33,801 nucleotides of DNA from UBA3478 sp964217345. GTDB taxonomy: Bacteria; Bacteroidota; Bacteroidia; Flavobacteriales; Flavobacteriaceae. Below, in pieces: positions 1 through 10,101 of the stretch. The position numbers and the translations under genes were made by a program. The notes under the pieces were generated by a model. That model saw nothing but the letters and a program-made list of their open reading frames with translations. It ran no database searches and was not told where the DNA came from. Every line of letters starts with the position of its first letter. Position 1 is the stretch's first letter. Location of the stretch: NCBI GenBank assembly GCA_964217345.1, contig CAXPJI010000011.1, positions 1-33,801 of the forward strand, written 5' to 3'.

Positions 1-815
1 ACTAATCCGAGTTGGCTTTCTCTTTTCGATTTTCCAGACAAGTAACGCTGAACTTGACTTTGATCAGTTCCAAAATAAGAGAGGGCAAGAAAAAATCCGC
101 CCGTAATCCCACTCCAAAAGGTATAACGATTGTTGGGGTCTAGACTAAAATCTAACACCTCCAATTTACCCGATTGATCTGCGATGGTAAGGGCATCAGC
201 AAAGGACACTTCTGAAGGTAGACCCGAGATGATCATGTATAAGGCGACAAACATCCCACCCATGATCACAAACATTTGCTGTTTATGGGTGACATTTACG
301 GCTTTCGTACCCCCACTAACTGTGTATAGGATTACCAAACCCCCAATGGCAACTACTAATAATTTCAAAGGCCAACCTAACACGGCAGAAAGTATAATAG
401 CCGGCGCGTAAATAGTGATCCCTGCAGACAGGCCTCTTTGAATTAAGAATAATACAGCTGTTAAAGTTCTAGTTTTTGCATTGAATCTATTCTCTAAGAA
501 TTCATACGCCGTTTGTACGTTCAATCGGTAATACAAAGGGATAAAAACCAAGATAATGACCACCATGGCAATAGGGAGGCCAAAGTAGAACTGAACGAAA
601 CCCATACCGTCATGATAGGCTTGACCTGGCGTAGATAAAAAAGTGATGGCAGAGGCCTGGGTAGCCATGACAGAAAGCCCTATGGTAGCCCAATTGGCTT
701 CTTTTCCGCCCAAAACATAATCCTTTATATTTTGTGTGCCTCGAGTTTTCCAAATCCCATAAGCCACAATAAATATTAAGGTAGACAGGAGGATGATCCA
801 ATCAACTAACTCCAT
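1..815 (-). CDS. Sodium:solute symporter (SSS family), C-terminus beyond window
   Basis: Inner-membrane secondary carrier that would use the sodium gradient to import a small organic solute. Reading from the ATG at 815 gives MELVDWIILLSTLIF, a first membrane helix, then the VLGGKEANW and MATQASAITFLS segments typical of the start of SSS carriers, and near the left edge the family signature GTDQSQVQRYLSGKS (about residues 246-260). About 271 codons are visible of roughly 500-570 usual for the family, and the frame is still open at base 1. The start lies 4 nt downstream of the stop of the PIG-L deacetylase gene, so the two are almost certainly one operon. That pairing suggests the carrier takes up a product of the periplasmic deacetylase. 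The substrate cannot be read from sequence. Confidence 0.93.
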   Translation of the reverse strand, partial: MELVDWIILLSTLIFIVAYGIWKTRGTQNIKDYVLGGKEANWATIGLSVMATQASAITFLSTPGQAYHDGMGFVQFYFGLPIAMVVIILVFIPLYYRLNVQTAYEFLENRFNAKTRTLTAVLFLIQRGLSAGITIYAPAIILSAVLGWPLKLLVVAIGGLVILYTVSGGTKAVNVTHKQQMFVIMGGMFVALYMIISGLPSEVSFADALTIADQSGKLEVLDFSLDPNNRYTFWSGITGGFFLALSYFGTDQSQVQRYLSGKSKRESQLGL

Positions 816-819
816 ACCC

Positions 820-3360
820 TTAATTCTTTTCTAAAAGATTTGAAGATGACGAACTCGCTCCCAATGAAATCATATTTGCGATCAGTCGATACGCCCCTGG
901 CACTCCGGCAGGAAGTTCTCTAAAAAAACTAAGTCCCGTATAGACGAAATATCCATCACCTAATGGAGCCACTAGTAAGCTTCCTTGTTTTGGGGCTTCA
1001 GACTGGTCATTCATTTCTAGAATTGGAATGTAGGACTTGTCCCATCGATTAGGGAAATATAAACCTCTTTCTTGTACCCAACCTTCAAAATCCTTTTCGG
1101 TAATTTTATTTGGAAACGTTAAAACCGGATGATTGGGTTGCAATAGTTTCACTACTGCATTTTCTTCGGTTACCCTATCTGAAGAGTTCGTTAATGGGAA
1201 TGGAGCAATAGGGATCTCATTATTTCCTCTTCGATTTGCTGTATTGTACTGACTAATTAAAACCCCACCTTGTGAGACATAATCTAACAATTCTTGTTTC
1301 TTGAGTGCCAAACCGTCAATCACATTTAACCCTCTTATACCAAGAATAACAGCCTTATACTTATTGAGTATATCTGTCGTGATCGTCGAAGGATCGATCT
1401 GTTCCACATAATAACCTATGGCTTCTAAACTTTCTGGCACCTTGTCTCGCGCACCCATAATATAACCTAGCAGTTTACCCCTCTTTTGTAAATCTAAACG
1501 TACGAATTTCGAAGCTGCATTCACCAAAACCCGCTGGGTAGGAATATGGTCATAGGTTATAGAAATAAGGTTTTTTGTGTACGATTTCTCATTTATCCTG
1601 GCCTCTACAATAGCCATAGTTTCAGTAGCCTGCTTAGGTGGAGAAACGCTAAATTTTAAAGACACTTGTTTTCCCTCTTGGGAGAGCTCAAAGGACTGCG
1701 TAGAAGGCTCTACGCCCCACTCTTTGGGAAGTTGCAGGCTAATCTCACCTTTCTGGTTAGGTGCAAAGGATTGCACGTTTACCACTACCTCTTTAGACGA
1801 CTGATCTGAAAATAGAACTACATCATTTGAGAGCGCAACAGAAATTGGAGGCACTACTTTAAATCTTTCCCAAAGCTCTCCTTTGTCAGGTTTTGCATAC
1901 CTATATACAAGCGGCAAGTCAAAAGGCATTTGAATATCACCAATACTCAAGAAGACCTCTGCACTTACAGCTGTCGGAGACTCTGGTAGCCCTATCAAAC
2001 GTTGATCTTCTACCTCGTACATCCCCAAACTAGGCGATTCATTGAGCCAATATGGATTACTAAACTTCGTCGATTCTTGTATTTCTAAAGGAAGCGCTAT
2101 TACACTATTTACATTGGCTGTCAAAGATTCCTTAAGAACAGAAGATACCATCTCAGCACCCGTAATTTGAACCTGTTCGAAGGTCATTGATGAGGTATTT
2201 CTAGCTAACAATTTAAGTGACGTATTGATGAACTCTCCTGGAGTGGCATAGGCAATATCGGTCTCAAAAGCCAAGTATAAACCAGCTATTTCCTTGATTA
2301 AGTTTTTAAGCTGTTTGCTTTTCTGTACTCTCCAATACTCATCGGAGATTTCTTGAATCAAAGTATAAGCTCTTAATAAATTGGGTAAATGGATTGCAGG
2401 GTTCTTAAAATCAAAATTCTCTTCAATTGGCAAGAGCAATGCTTGAATTTTATCTCCTTCTGGAATTCGAGTCCACGTGGTGTTAATCCCTTGAAATATA
2501 TCTTGTCCATGTATAGGGTCTCCCTTTAGAAACTCCAAATATTCTATTTCTTGACCTCTATTATTTAACCTGCCAAAGCCCTGACAAAGATGTTTACTGC
2601 TAGCAAGCGAAGCAATCTCATTATTAGAAATACCTAAACTGGGATAGTAGACGCCCACATCTACACTAACCAATCCGTTCTTCGAGGCCTCCCTAAATTT
2701 TTCTTGTGAGCCATAAAACCACCAGGAGGTATTAAAAAATACTCTCGAAGGCTTCCATGGTTCAAGTGCTGCAAGCTGTTGCGGATAAGCCTTAGGATTA
2801 GCGGCTAGGTCAAAGGCTTCCATGCTTAATATAGCACTTGAGGTGTGATGACCATGCGTAGATCCAGGAGTCCTGTGATCAAACCGATTAATAATTACAT
2901 CGGGTCTAAAGGCTCTTATTCTTCTTACTACATCGGCGAGAACGGTGTCCTTATTCCAAATTTGTAAGGTTTCTTCTGGAGTTTTTGAATACCCAAAGTC
3001 ATTGGCTCGAGTAAAAAATTGTTGTCCGCCATCCACGCCTCTAGCGGCTAACAATTCTTGGGTTCGAAGAACCCCCAATAATTCTCTTATTTCTGTACCT
3101 ATTAAATTCTGTCCGCCATCACCACGGGTTAACGATAGATAAGCGGTGTTTGCGTGAGTATTATGAGTGAGGTAGGAGATGAGTCTGGTATTTTCATCAT
3201 CCGGATGCGCGGCAACATATAATACATTACCTAAGAAATTCAATCTTTGAAGATCGTGATAAAGCTCTGAACTACTTTTAGGCTTAAACTCTTGGGCTGT
3301 AGTAAAGTTGAAAATGCATAGAAAAAATACTATGAAAGAGTCGGTCAGTAATTTCTTCAT
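820..3360 (-). CDS. Exported PIG-L/LmbE-family deacetylase
   Basis: Predicted zinc-dependent amide hydrolase of the PIG-L/LmbE family, whose members remove N-acetyl groups from amino sugars and related glycosides. A signal peptide (residues 1-22, ending TTAQ) sends it to the periplasm. The metal-binding motif AAHPDDEN is at residues 50-57 (H52, D54, D55, E56), followed by LTRGDGGQN and a THGHH motif near residues 167-171. At 846 residues it is far longer than simple LmbE proteins (about 230). The middle (about 370-620) looks like beta-rich accessory domains, and the end (about 630-830, including KAVILGIRGLN and YVSQGGVLISQYNT) looks like a glutamine-amidotransferase-like fold, a layout I associate with Bacteroidota. 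It precedes the sodium symporter by 4 nt. Family is firm; substrate is unknown. Confidence 0.9.
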   Translation of the reverse strand: MKKLLTDSFIVFFLCIFNFTTAQEFKPKSSSELYHDLQRLNFLGNVLYVAAHPDDENTRLISYLTHNTHANTAYLSLTRGDGGQNLIGTEIRELLGVLRTQELLAARGVDGGQQFFTRANDFGYSKTPEETLQIWNKDTVLADVVRRIRAFRPDVIINRFDHRTPGSTHGHHTSSAILSMEAFDLAANPKAYPQQLAALEPWKPSRVFFNTSWWFYGSQEKFREASKNGLVSVDVGVYYPSLGISNNEIASLASSKHLCQGFGRLNNRGQEIEYLEFLKGDPIHGQDIFQGINTTWTRIPEGDKIQALLLPIEENFDFKNPAIHLPNLLRAYTLIQEISDEYWRVQKSKQLKNLIKEIAGLYLAFETDIAYATPGEFINTSLKLLARNTSSMTFEQVQITGAEMVSSVLKESLTANVNSVIALPLEIQESTKFSNPYWLNESPSLGMYEVEDQRLIGLPESPTAVSAEVFLSIGDIQMPFDLPLVYRYAKPDKGELWERFKVVPPISVALSNDVVLFSDQSSKEVVVNVQSFAPNQKGEISLQLPKEWGVEPSTQSFELSQEGKQVSLKFSVSPPKQATETMAIVEARINEKSYTKNLISITYDHIPTQRVLVNAASKFVRLDLQKRGKLLGYIMGARDKVPESLEAIGYYVEQIDPSTITTDILNKYKAVILGIRGLNVIDGLALKKQELLDYVSQGGVLISQYNTANRRGNNEIPIAPFPLTNSSDRVTEENAVVKLLQPNHPVLTFPNKITEKDFEGWVQERGLYFPNRWDKSYIPILEMNDQSEAPKQGSLLVAPLGDGYFVYTGLSFFRELPAGVPGAYRLIANMISLGASSSSSNLLEKN

Positions 3361-3480
3361 ATCGCAATAAGTCTCGGTTTTTTTGTATTCGAGATAAAAT
3401 TTATGAATAACAACAGCAAGTTAGTTCTTTAAAAGGTAGGGAAAGTTCTCGTACATTTAAAAGACCTAAATACCTGAAAT

Positions 3481-5082
3481 ATGAAATTACAAACTCTTTC
3501 TAGTCAACTATTTATCATTTGCTTTTTCCTTACTCAAACAAATCTATTTGCTCAAAAGAAATTTGATAATGATCAGATAGAATTAATGAAGTCAAGAGTC
3601 TCTGAAATTGTTATCGAAAACAAAAAACTGAGCCAGGTAATGGTAGATAAGATTTTTAGTTTTTCAGAGCTCGGATTTCATGAAAAGGAATCTTCTAATT
3701 ACCTCACTGGAATATTAGAAAAGAATGGATTCAAAATTGAGCGAGGCCTATCCGGAATTCCTACAGCTTGGGTAGCGAAATGGTCTAAAGGGAATGGGCC
3801 TGTTATTGCATTAGGGAGTGATGTTGATTGTATTCCTAAAGCTTCACAATATCCTGGGGTAGCATTTCATAAGCCTATTGTGGAAGGTGCACCTGGGCAC
3901 GGTGAAGGTCATAATGCTGGTATTCCATTGAATATTACGGCAGCAATAGCTGTTCAACAGGTTATGAAAGAAAATGATTTAGAAGGCACCCTAATATTGT
4001 GGCCAGGTATTGCTGAAGAACTTGTTGCTTCAAAAGCTTGGTTTGTACGGGATGGTTTATTTAAAGGTATTGATGCCTGCATTTTTACTCATGTAAGTAG
4101 TAACATGGGAGTTTCTTGGGGAGCCTCTTCAGGTACTGGTCTAATTTCTGTAGAATTTACTTTTGAAGGTGATGCAGCTCATGCTGCTGGAGCTCCTTGG
4201 AGAGGAAAAAGTGCTGCTGATGCCGCCGAACTAATGAATATTGGTTGGAACTACAGACGCGAACATCTACATCCACTTAAACGCTCACATTCAATCATTT
4301 CTGATGGTGGTGATCAGCCAAACGTTGTTCCATCAAAATCAAGTATCTGGTACTATTTTAGAGATGTGACCTACGAAGGGATCATGGAAATGTTCGAAGC
4401 AGCTAAGGATATCGCTGAAGGAGCGGCATTAATGACCGGAACAAAAATGAATTATAAAATTTTAGGAACCGCTTGGCCTAGACACTTTAATAAAAGCATA
4501 GCAAAAACAATGCACAAGAATATTGAATTGGTTGGTCTCCCTGACTGGTCAGAAAATGATCAGATTTTAGCGAAAGCCGTTCAAAAAGAATTAGGGAATA
4601 AGACCATAGAAGGTTTGGCGAGAGAACTAAGACCCCTAGGTCTTCCGATCGAGAAACCGGTGAGCGGCGGAAGCGATGATATTGGAGATGTCTCATGGAC
4701 AATCCCAACAGTAACCTTACGTTTTCCCTCAAATATTCCAGGTCTACCCGGACACCATTGGAGTAACGCCATAGCAATGGCTACTCCTATAGCTCACAAA
4801 GGGGTAACGGCCGGAGCTCAGGTCGAGGCTATGACTCTTATTGACATGTTAACTAAACCTGAAGTAATTAAAGAAGCATGGGATTATTTTAATGATGAAC
4901 AAACTAAAGAAACCAAGTACAAACCGATGATCGAAGCGACAACAGTAGCACCTATTTATTTAAATAAAGAAATTGATAACCACTATCGACCAGAATTAAA
5001 AAAGTTTTTCTACAACGAGAAAAAGTACAAGTCTTATTTAGAGCAACTCGGAGTTCGATATCCTACCATAAAACCAGATTAG
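3481..5082 (+). CDS. Exported M20D amidohydrolase, AbgB-like
   Basis: Predicted metal-dependent amide hydrolase related to AbgB (p-aminobenzoyl-glutamate hydrolase) and other M20D enzymes that split N-acyl or N-aryl amino acids. Residues 1-25 form a signal peptide ending NLFAQ. Landmarks are GHGEGHN at 139-145, the catalytic pair in GIAEE (E179, E180), a metal-type His in THVSSNMGVSWG, and the C-terminal GGSDDIGDVSW and GLPGHHWSN segments. In classical M20D enzymes the residue at 142 is a metal-binding Cys; here it is Glu, so the metal site differs though an acidic ligand would still fit. At 533 residues it is longer than AbgB (about 480), with an extra C-terminal stretch. First gene of a run of exported proteins continuing to 13513, diverging from the deacetylase gene. 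Confidence 0.9.
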   Translation: MKLQTLSSQLFIICFFLTQTNLFAQKKFDNDQIELMKSRVSEIVIENKKLSQVMVDKIFSFSELGFHEKESSNYLTGILEKNGFKIERGLSGIPTAWVAKWSKGNGPVIALGSDVDCIPKASQYPGVAFHKPIVEGAPGHGEGHNAGIPLNITAAIAVQQVMKENDLEGTLILWPGIAEELVASKAWFVRDGLFKGIDACIFTHVSSNMGVSWGASSGTGLISVEFTFEGDAAHAAGAPWRGKSAADAAELMNIGWNYRREHLHPLKRSHSIISDGGDQPNVVPSKSSIWYYFRDVTYEGIMEMFEAAKDIAEGAALMTGTKMNYKILGTAWPRHFNKSIAKTMHKNIELVGLPDWSENDQILAKAVQKELGNKTIEGLARELRPLGLPIEKPVSGGSDDIGDVSWTIPTVTLRFPSNIPGLPGHHWSNAIAMATPIAHKGVTAGAQVEAMTLIDMLTKPEVIKEAWDYFNDEQTKETKYKPMIEATTVAPIYLNKEIDNHYRPELKKFFYNEKKYKSYLEQLGVRYPTIKPD

Positions 5083-5128
5083 ACACCCTAACTGTTTAAA
5101 TAATAATAATATAAAAACACTTTTCAAC

Positions 5129-8100
5129 ATGAGAAATACATCTATCATAGTTCTCCTACTAGCCAGTCTATTCGTTATAAGTCCCTTAAATGCCCAAAGA
5201 AAAAAGGACGTAGGAAACAAGGAATTCTCCTTAGATGCTTTAAAATTTAGAAATATTGGACCTGCATTTCTTTCGGGACGAATAGCTGATATTGCTATTG
5301 ATCCGAATAATGAGAATCTCTGGTATGTAGCAGTAGGATCTGGAGGTGTTTGGAAAACTAATAATGCAGGCACTACTTGGAAACCTTTGTTTGATGAACA
5401 GAATTCCTATTCTACAGGTTGTGTGACTATTGACCCGACCAATAATAATGTAATTTGGGTAGGAACTGGAGAAAATGTAGGGGGTCGACATGTAGCTTAT
5501 GGGGATGGTATCTACAAATCAGAAGATGGAGGTGATACCTGGAAAAACATGGGCCTAAAAACCTCTGAACACATCTCAAAAATCGTAATTCACCCTTCAG
5601 ACCCAGATACAGTATGGGTTGCTGCTCAGGGACCTCTCTGGAATAAAGGTGGTGAACGAGGGGTCTTCAAAACTGTAGATGGTGGAAAAACCTGGAAACG
5701 TGTACTTGGAAATTCAGAATGGACAGGCGCAACAGAATTAGTTATCGACCCTAGAGATGCTAATATTCTTTACGCAGCTACTTGGGATAGGCACAGAACT
5801 GTTGCTGCTTTGATGGGTGGCGGTCCTGGTTCAGGTTTACACAAATCAACAGATGGAGGTGAAACTTGGACTAAATTGACTAAAGGGCTTCCAACTTCTA
5901 ACTTGGGAAAAATAGGGTTAGCAATTTCTCCTCAAAATCCTGATGTGCTCTATGCAGCTATCGAACTAGACCGTAAAAGTGGAGCAATTTATCGATCTGA
6001 TGACCGGGGTGCTTCATGGAAAAAAATGTCAAATACAGTGTCTGGAGGAACAGGGCCTCATTACTACCAAGAGCTTTATGCCAGTCCCCATAAATTTGAT
6101 CGATTATACCTTATGAACGTTAGGGTACTCACCTCTGAGGATGGAGGTAGAACCTTTACTGAATTGAAAGAAGAAAAGAAACACTCTGACAACCATGCCA
6201 TCGCATTTAAGAAAAATGATCCGAATTACCTGATGATAGGAACTGATGCAGGAATCTACGAAAGTTTCGACCTAGCCGAGAATTGGAGCTACATTAAAAA
6301 TTTACCATTAACACAATTCTATAAAGTAGCTGTGAATAATGCTGAACCTTTTTATCATGTTTTTGGAGGTACTCAAGATAATGGGTCTGCTGGTGGTCCT
6401 TCTGCAACAGATGAAGCACAAGGTATTAGCAATAAACATTGGTATAAGACATTATTCGCTGATGGTCATCAATCAGCAACAGATCCAGAATTCAACGATA
6501 TTATTTATGCTGAAACGCAACAGGGCGGTCTTCATCGTATTGATTTAACTACTGGTGAACCTTTAGCCATTCAACCCCAGGCATTTATAGGTGATCCTCA
6601 TGAACGATTCAATTGGGATGCACCAATTTTAGTTTCACCTCATAATCCTGCTCGATTATATTTTGCATCCTATCGTGTATGGAAATCTGAATCTAGAGGG
6701 AACGACTGGGCTCCAATCTCTGGCGATTTAACCCGTAATGAGGAACGTTTAAACCTTCCCATCATGGGCCGCCAGCAATCTTGGGACAATGCGTGGGATG
6801 TAATGGCAATGTCTAACTATAATACAATTACATCTATAAGTGAATCTCCAGTTAAGGAAGGATTAATTTATGTAGGAACAGATGACGGATTTATTCAAGT
6901 CACAGATAATGGTGGGGCGGACTGGAAATCAATACCCGTTACTAAACTCGGTCTTCCAGAACGCAGCTTTGTAAATGATATTAAAGCTGACCTTCATAAT
7001 GAAAATATAGTATATGTTGTACTTGATAACCATAAGGAAGGAGATTTCAACCCCTACGTATATAAAAGCACAGATAAAGGGAAAAGTTGGAAATCTATAA
7101 GCGCTAACTTACCTGATCGCACTCTACTTTGGCGTATAGTTCAAGATCACATTGATCCAAATTTACTATTCATAGCAACCGAATTTGGTATTTATACTTC
7201 GCTTAACGGTGGGGGGTCATGGCACAAACTTCAAGGAACACCAAATATGGCGTTTAGAGATATAACTATCCAGAGAAGAGAAAACGATCTTGTTGCTGCT
7301 TCTTTTGGTAGAGGCTTTTATGTTTTAGATGATTATAGTCCTCTTCGAGAGTTAAAACTAAGAGATTTAAATTCGCCTGCTATATTATTTCAAACAAGAC
7401 CAGCTAAATGGTTTATTCCGAGAAATAATTTAGGAAATACTGGTGCAGATTTTTATGTCGCGGAGAATCCTGCGTTTGGAGCTGTATTTACCTATTACCT
7501 TGCTGAAGATTACAAATCAAAAAAAGACTCACGTCAGCAAAATGAAAAGGAACTTAATAAGCAAAATACATCAATACCTTTTGTTGGTTACGACAAATTA
7601 GATGAAGAACTTTTAGAGCCTGAAGTACTTACTTGGATTTTAATCAAAGACCAACAAGGAAATCTGATTCGAAAAATTAGCAAAAAAGCTGAGAAAGGAA
7701 GCCATCGATTAGCCTGGGATCTACGTCATTCTAATAGTACACCTCTAATACTTGATAAAGAAGTGAGAGTTTCAGAAACAGGCCCTATGGTGAAACCAGG
7801 CACCTATACAGCGTCACTTATTGTTGAAAAAGGTGGAGAGGTTCTTGCAAGATCTGAAGAAGTTGAATTCGATGTAAAGTCAATTCGAAATGGTGTACTT
7901 GAAGGAATTGATTATAATACATATGAGAAATTTCGATTGGATTATAACAATGTTGCAGTAGACTTTATGAGATTCAGTCAAGGCCTTAAAATCGCTGAAG
8001 AGCAAATCAATACAATTTCAAAAAACGGTGCACGTTTACTTAATTACCTAGAAGACCTTCAACATCTGCAAGAATTAAAGATCGATTTGGCAGATTTGAA

Positions 8101-8350
8101 AAAACAATCAGGAGTTAGTCCATCCCGTAACGAGGTAGGTGAAAAGGATAAACAAACAACATCTAGTAATATAGGCATGGCATCTAGAGGATTTTCTACT
8201 ACCTATGGGCCTACCCCATTACATCAAAGATCACTAGATCAAGCAAAAAAGCTACTAGAGAAAGATCTTTTGAAATTAAATCAACTTCAAGGTAAACTAT
8301 CTAATTTTCTGATCGGTTTAGAACAAAAAGGAATATCGATTATCAATTAA
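5129..8350 (+). CDS. Exported VPS10/sortilin-like BNR beta-propeller protein
   Basis: Large exported protein (1073 residues) with a signal peptide ending NAQ (about residue 23). It is filled with Asp-box/BNR repeats of the form S-x-D-x-G-x-T-W: for example SEDGGDTW, TVDGGKTW, STDGGETW, SDDRGASW, SEDGGRTF, TDNGGADW, STDKGKSW and SLNGGGSW. These mark one or two large beta-propellers, as in the VPS10/sortilin fold and sialidase-like proteins. After the propellers (from about residue 760) comes a beta-sandwich-like region, then a helical, probably coiled-coil segment (about 930-1073). Automated pipelines often call such proteins glycosyl hydrolases, but I see no sialidase active-site arginine pattern, so a binding or scaffold role is as likely as catalysis. 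It sits 46 nt after the M20 gene and 25 nt before the esterase lipoprotein. Confidence 0.85.
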   Translation: MRNTSIIVLLLASLFVISPLNAQRKKDVGNKEFSLDALKFRNIGPAFLSGRIADIAIDPNNENLWYVAVGSGGVWKTNNAGTTWKPLFDEQNSYSTGCVTIDPTNNNVIWVGTGENVGGRHVAYGDGIYKSEDGGDTWKNMGLKTSEHISKIVIHPSDPDTVWVAAQGPLWNKGGERGVFKTVDGGKTWKRVLGNSEWTGATELVIDPRDANILYAATWDRHRTVAALMGGGPGSGLHKSTDGGETWTKLTKGLPTSNLGKIGLAISPQNPDVLYAAIELDRKSGAIYRSDDRGASWKKMSNTVSGGTGPHYYQELYASPHKFDRLYLMNVRVLTSEDGGRTFTELKEEKKHSDNHAIAFKKNDPNYLMIGTDAGIYESFDLAENWSYIKNLPLTQFYKVAVNNAEPFYHVFGGTQDNGSAGGPSATDEAQGISNKHWYKTLFADGHQSATDPEFNDIIYAETQQGGLHRIDLTTGEPLAIQPQAFIGDPHERFNWDAPILVSPHNPARLYFASYRVWKSESRGNDWAPISGDLTRNEERLNLPIMGRQQSWDNAWDVMAMSNYNTITSISESPVKEGLIYVGTDDGFIQVTDNGGADWKSIPVTKLGLPERSFVNDIKADLHNENIVYVVLDNHKEGDFNPYVYKSTDKGKSWKSISANLPDRTLLWRIVQDHIDPNLLFIATEFGIYTSLNGGGSWHKLQGTPNMAFRDITIQRRENDLVAASFGRGFYVLDDYSPLRELKLRDLNSPAILFQTRPAKWFIPRNNLGNTGADFYVAENPAFGAVFTYYLAEDYKSKKDSRQQNEKELNKQNTSIPFVGYDKLDEELLEPEVLTWILIKDQQGNLIRKISKKAEKGSHRLAWDLRHSNSTPLILDKEVRVSETGPMVKPGTYTASLIVEKGGEVLARSEEVEFDVKSIRNGVLEGIDYNTYEKFRLDYNNVAVDFMRFSQGLKIAEEQINTISKNGARLLNYLEDLQHLQELKIDLADLKKQSGVSPSRNEVGEKDKQTTSSNIGMASRGFSTTYGPTPLHQRSLDQAKKLLEKDLLKLNQLQGKLSNFLIGLEQKGISIIN

Positions 8351-8375
8351 CCTAAACAATAAATTCTAACCATTC

Positions 8376-10100
8376 ATGAAATCAATCCGAAACCTCCTTG
8401 TTTTACTTGTTGCCGTAAGTTCCCTTTCAAGCTGTAAAAGCAAACCGCAACTTTTTAGCATTTCCTATGATTCTGCTTTGGGAGAAGAAGGGTTTGATGG
8501 TAGACTACTAGTCTTAATTGGCACAGAGTCTGATCGAGAGCCACGATTCCAAATCAATGATTCTGATCAAACGGGGATCGTTTTTGGCGTTGATGTTGAA
8601 AATTGGATGCCAGGTGAAACTATCACGATAGACCCTGACACCTTCGCTTATCCCGTGGGTTCGGTAGGAGAAATTCCAGCTGGAGAATATGCGATACAAG
8701 CACTATTACATAAATACGAAACGTTCGATTTATCAACGGGTTATACGGTTAAGCTTCCGATGGATCAAGGTGAAGGTCAACATTGGAATTTAAGCCCAAA
8801 GAATATCTACAGCAAACCGATTCAAGTGAGTTTAGGAAATAGCTCTTCGATTACATTAAATATCACTGAAGAAATCCCTCCAATAGAGCCTGAAGTAGAT
8901 TCAGAGTACATCAAACACATTAAAATACAGAGTAAATTATTGTCAGAATTTTGGGGACGACCTATGTACCTACAGGCGAATGTCTTGGTGCCTCATAATT
9001 TTAATCCAGAGGGTGATATCGAATATCCTCTTATGATCTTTCACGGACACTTTCCTAAAACTTTTGGAAGTTTTAGAACAGAGCCCCCAACTGCCAGCCC
9101 TGAGGATGGCATTTACAATAGTCGCTTTGGAATAACTGGTTACGAGTACATTCAACAAAAAGAAGCTTTTGATCTCTACCAGCAATGGATCTCACCAAAC
9201 TTTCCGCGCTTTATTGCCATTGAAATCCAACATCAAAACCCTTATTATGATGATTCGTATGCGGTTAACTCTTCGAATTTAGGCCCATACGGTGATGCCA
9301 TTACTTATGAACTTATCCCTCACATCGAAGAATTGTATAATGGTGTCGGAGAAGGCTGGGGTCGTTTCGTTTACGGAGGCTCTACGGGCGGATGGGAGGC
9401 ACTAGCCGTTCAGGTATTTTACCCTAAAGAATACAATGGAGCATTTGCTGCCTGCCCCGACCCCATTGATTTTCGTGCCTATACGGCCGTTAACCTATAT
9501 GAAGATCAGAATGCCTATTATTCAGATGGGGCTTTCAGGAAAACGCTTAGACCTGGGATGAGAGATGGAAAAGGAATGTTAAAGTCGAGTCTAAAAGACA
9601 TGAATCATCGCGAGCTCGCTCTAGGCACTCATGGACGTTCAGGCGATCAGTGGGATATTTGGCAAGCCGTTTATTCTCCGGCTGGCGAGGATGGATATCC
9701 AAAACCTATATGGGACAAGTACAGTGGAGAAATCGATCATGAAGTAGCAAACTATTGGAAAGAAAACTATGATCTTCGACATATTATGGAACGAGACTGG
9801 GATAAACTCGGCCCCGATCTTGAAGGAAAAATATTCTTATACTGTGGCGATATGGATAATTATTATCTAAATAACGCCGTTAAACTAACTGAAGACTTTC
9901 TAGAATCTACCACTGATCCCTATTACGATGGTGAGGTAGATTATGGGGATGGAGCAGAGCATTGTTGGAACGGAGATCAGGAAAACCCCAATCACATTTC
10001 TCGTCTTCGTTATAATACCATGTATTTACCAAAAATTACAGAGCGTTTAAAAAAGACGGCTCCTAAAAATCACCACCTAAAGAATTGGAATCTGAACTAA
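8376..10100 (+). CDS. Esterase-like alpha/beta-hydrolase lipoprotein
   Basis: Predicted serine hydrolase anchored in the envelope by a lipid. The lipobox LSSC gives Cys20 as the lipidated residue. Residues 30-170 form a poorly conserved beta-rich N-terminal region. The alpha/beta-hydrolase part starts near 195, with a PLMIFHGHFP strand/oxyanion region (about 228-237), the nucleophile elbow YGGSTGGW (Ser336) and a likely acid/His pair in LYCGDMDNYY and GDGAEHCWNGD near the end. Length is 574 residues, about twice a bare esterase. It resembles the putative esterase group that also holds esterase D and enterobactin esterase. The next gene begins 1 nt after its stop, so the two are translated from one message and probably act on related material. 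Confidence 0.82.
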   Translation: MKSIRNLLVLLVAVSSLSSCKSKPQLFSISYDSALGEEGFDGRLLVLIGTESDREPRFQINDSDQTGIVFGVDVENWMPGETITIDPDTFAYPVGSVGEIPAGEYAIQALLHKYETFDLSTGYTVKLPMDQGEGQHWNLSPKNIYSKPIQVSLGNSSSITLNITEEIPPIEPEVDSEYIKHIKIQSKLLSEFWGRPMYLQANVLVPHNFNPEGDIEYPLMIFHGHFPKTFGSFRTEPPTASPEDGIYNSRFGITGYEYIQQKEAFDLYQQWISPNFPRFIAIEIQHQNPYYDDSYAVNSSNLGPYGDAITYELIPHIEELYNGVGEGWGRFVYGGSTGGWEALAVQVFYPKEYNGAFAACPDPIDFRAYTAVNLYEDQNAYYSDGAFRKTLRPGMRDGKGMLKSSLKDMNHRELALGTHGRSGDQWDIWQAVYSPAGEDGYPKPIWDKYSGEIDHEVANYWKENYDLRHIMERDWDKLGPDLEGKIFLYCGDMDNYYLNNAVKLTEDFLESTTDPYYDGEVDYGDGAEHCWNGDQENPNHISRLRYNTMYLPKITERLKKTAPKNHHLKNWNLN

Positions 10101-10101
10101 A

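Noticed and set aside
610..801. Short minus-strand open frame overlapping the left-edge symporter
   Set aside because: It is another frame of the sodium symporter gene; the real frame starts at ATG 815 and has clear SSS motifs.
5129..8350. Sialidase function for the BNR-repeat protein
   Set aside because: Asp boxes are present, but I do not see the arginine triad or FRIP motif of sialidases; the repeats alone only show a propeller fold.
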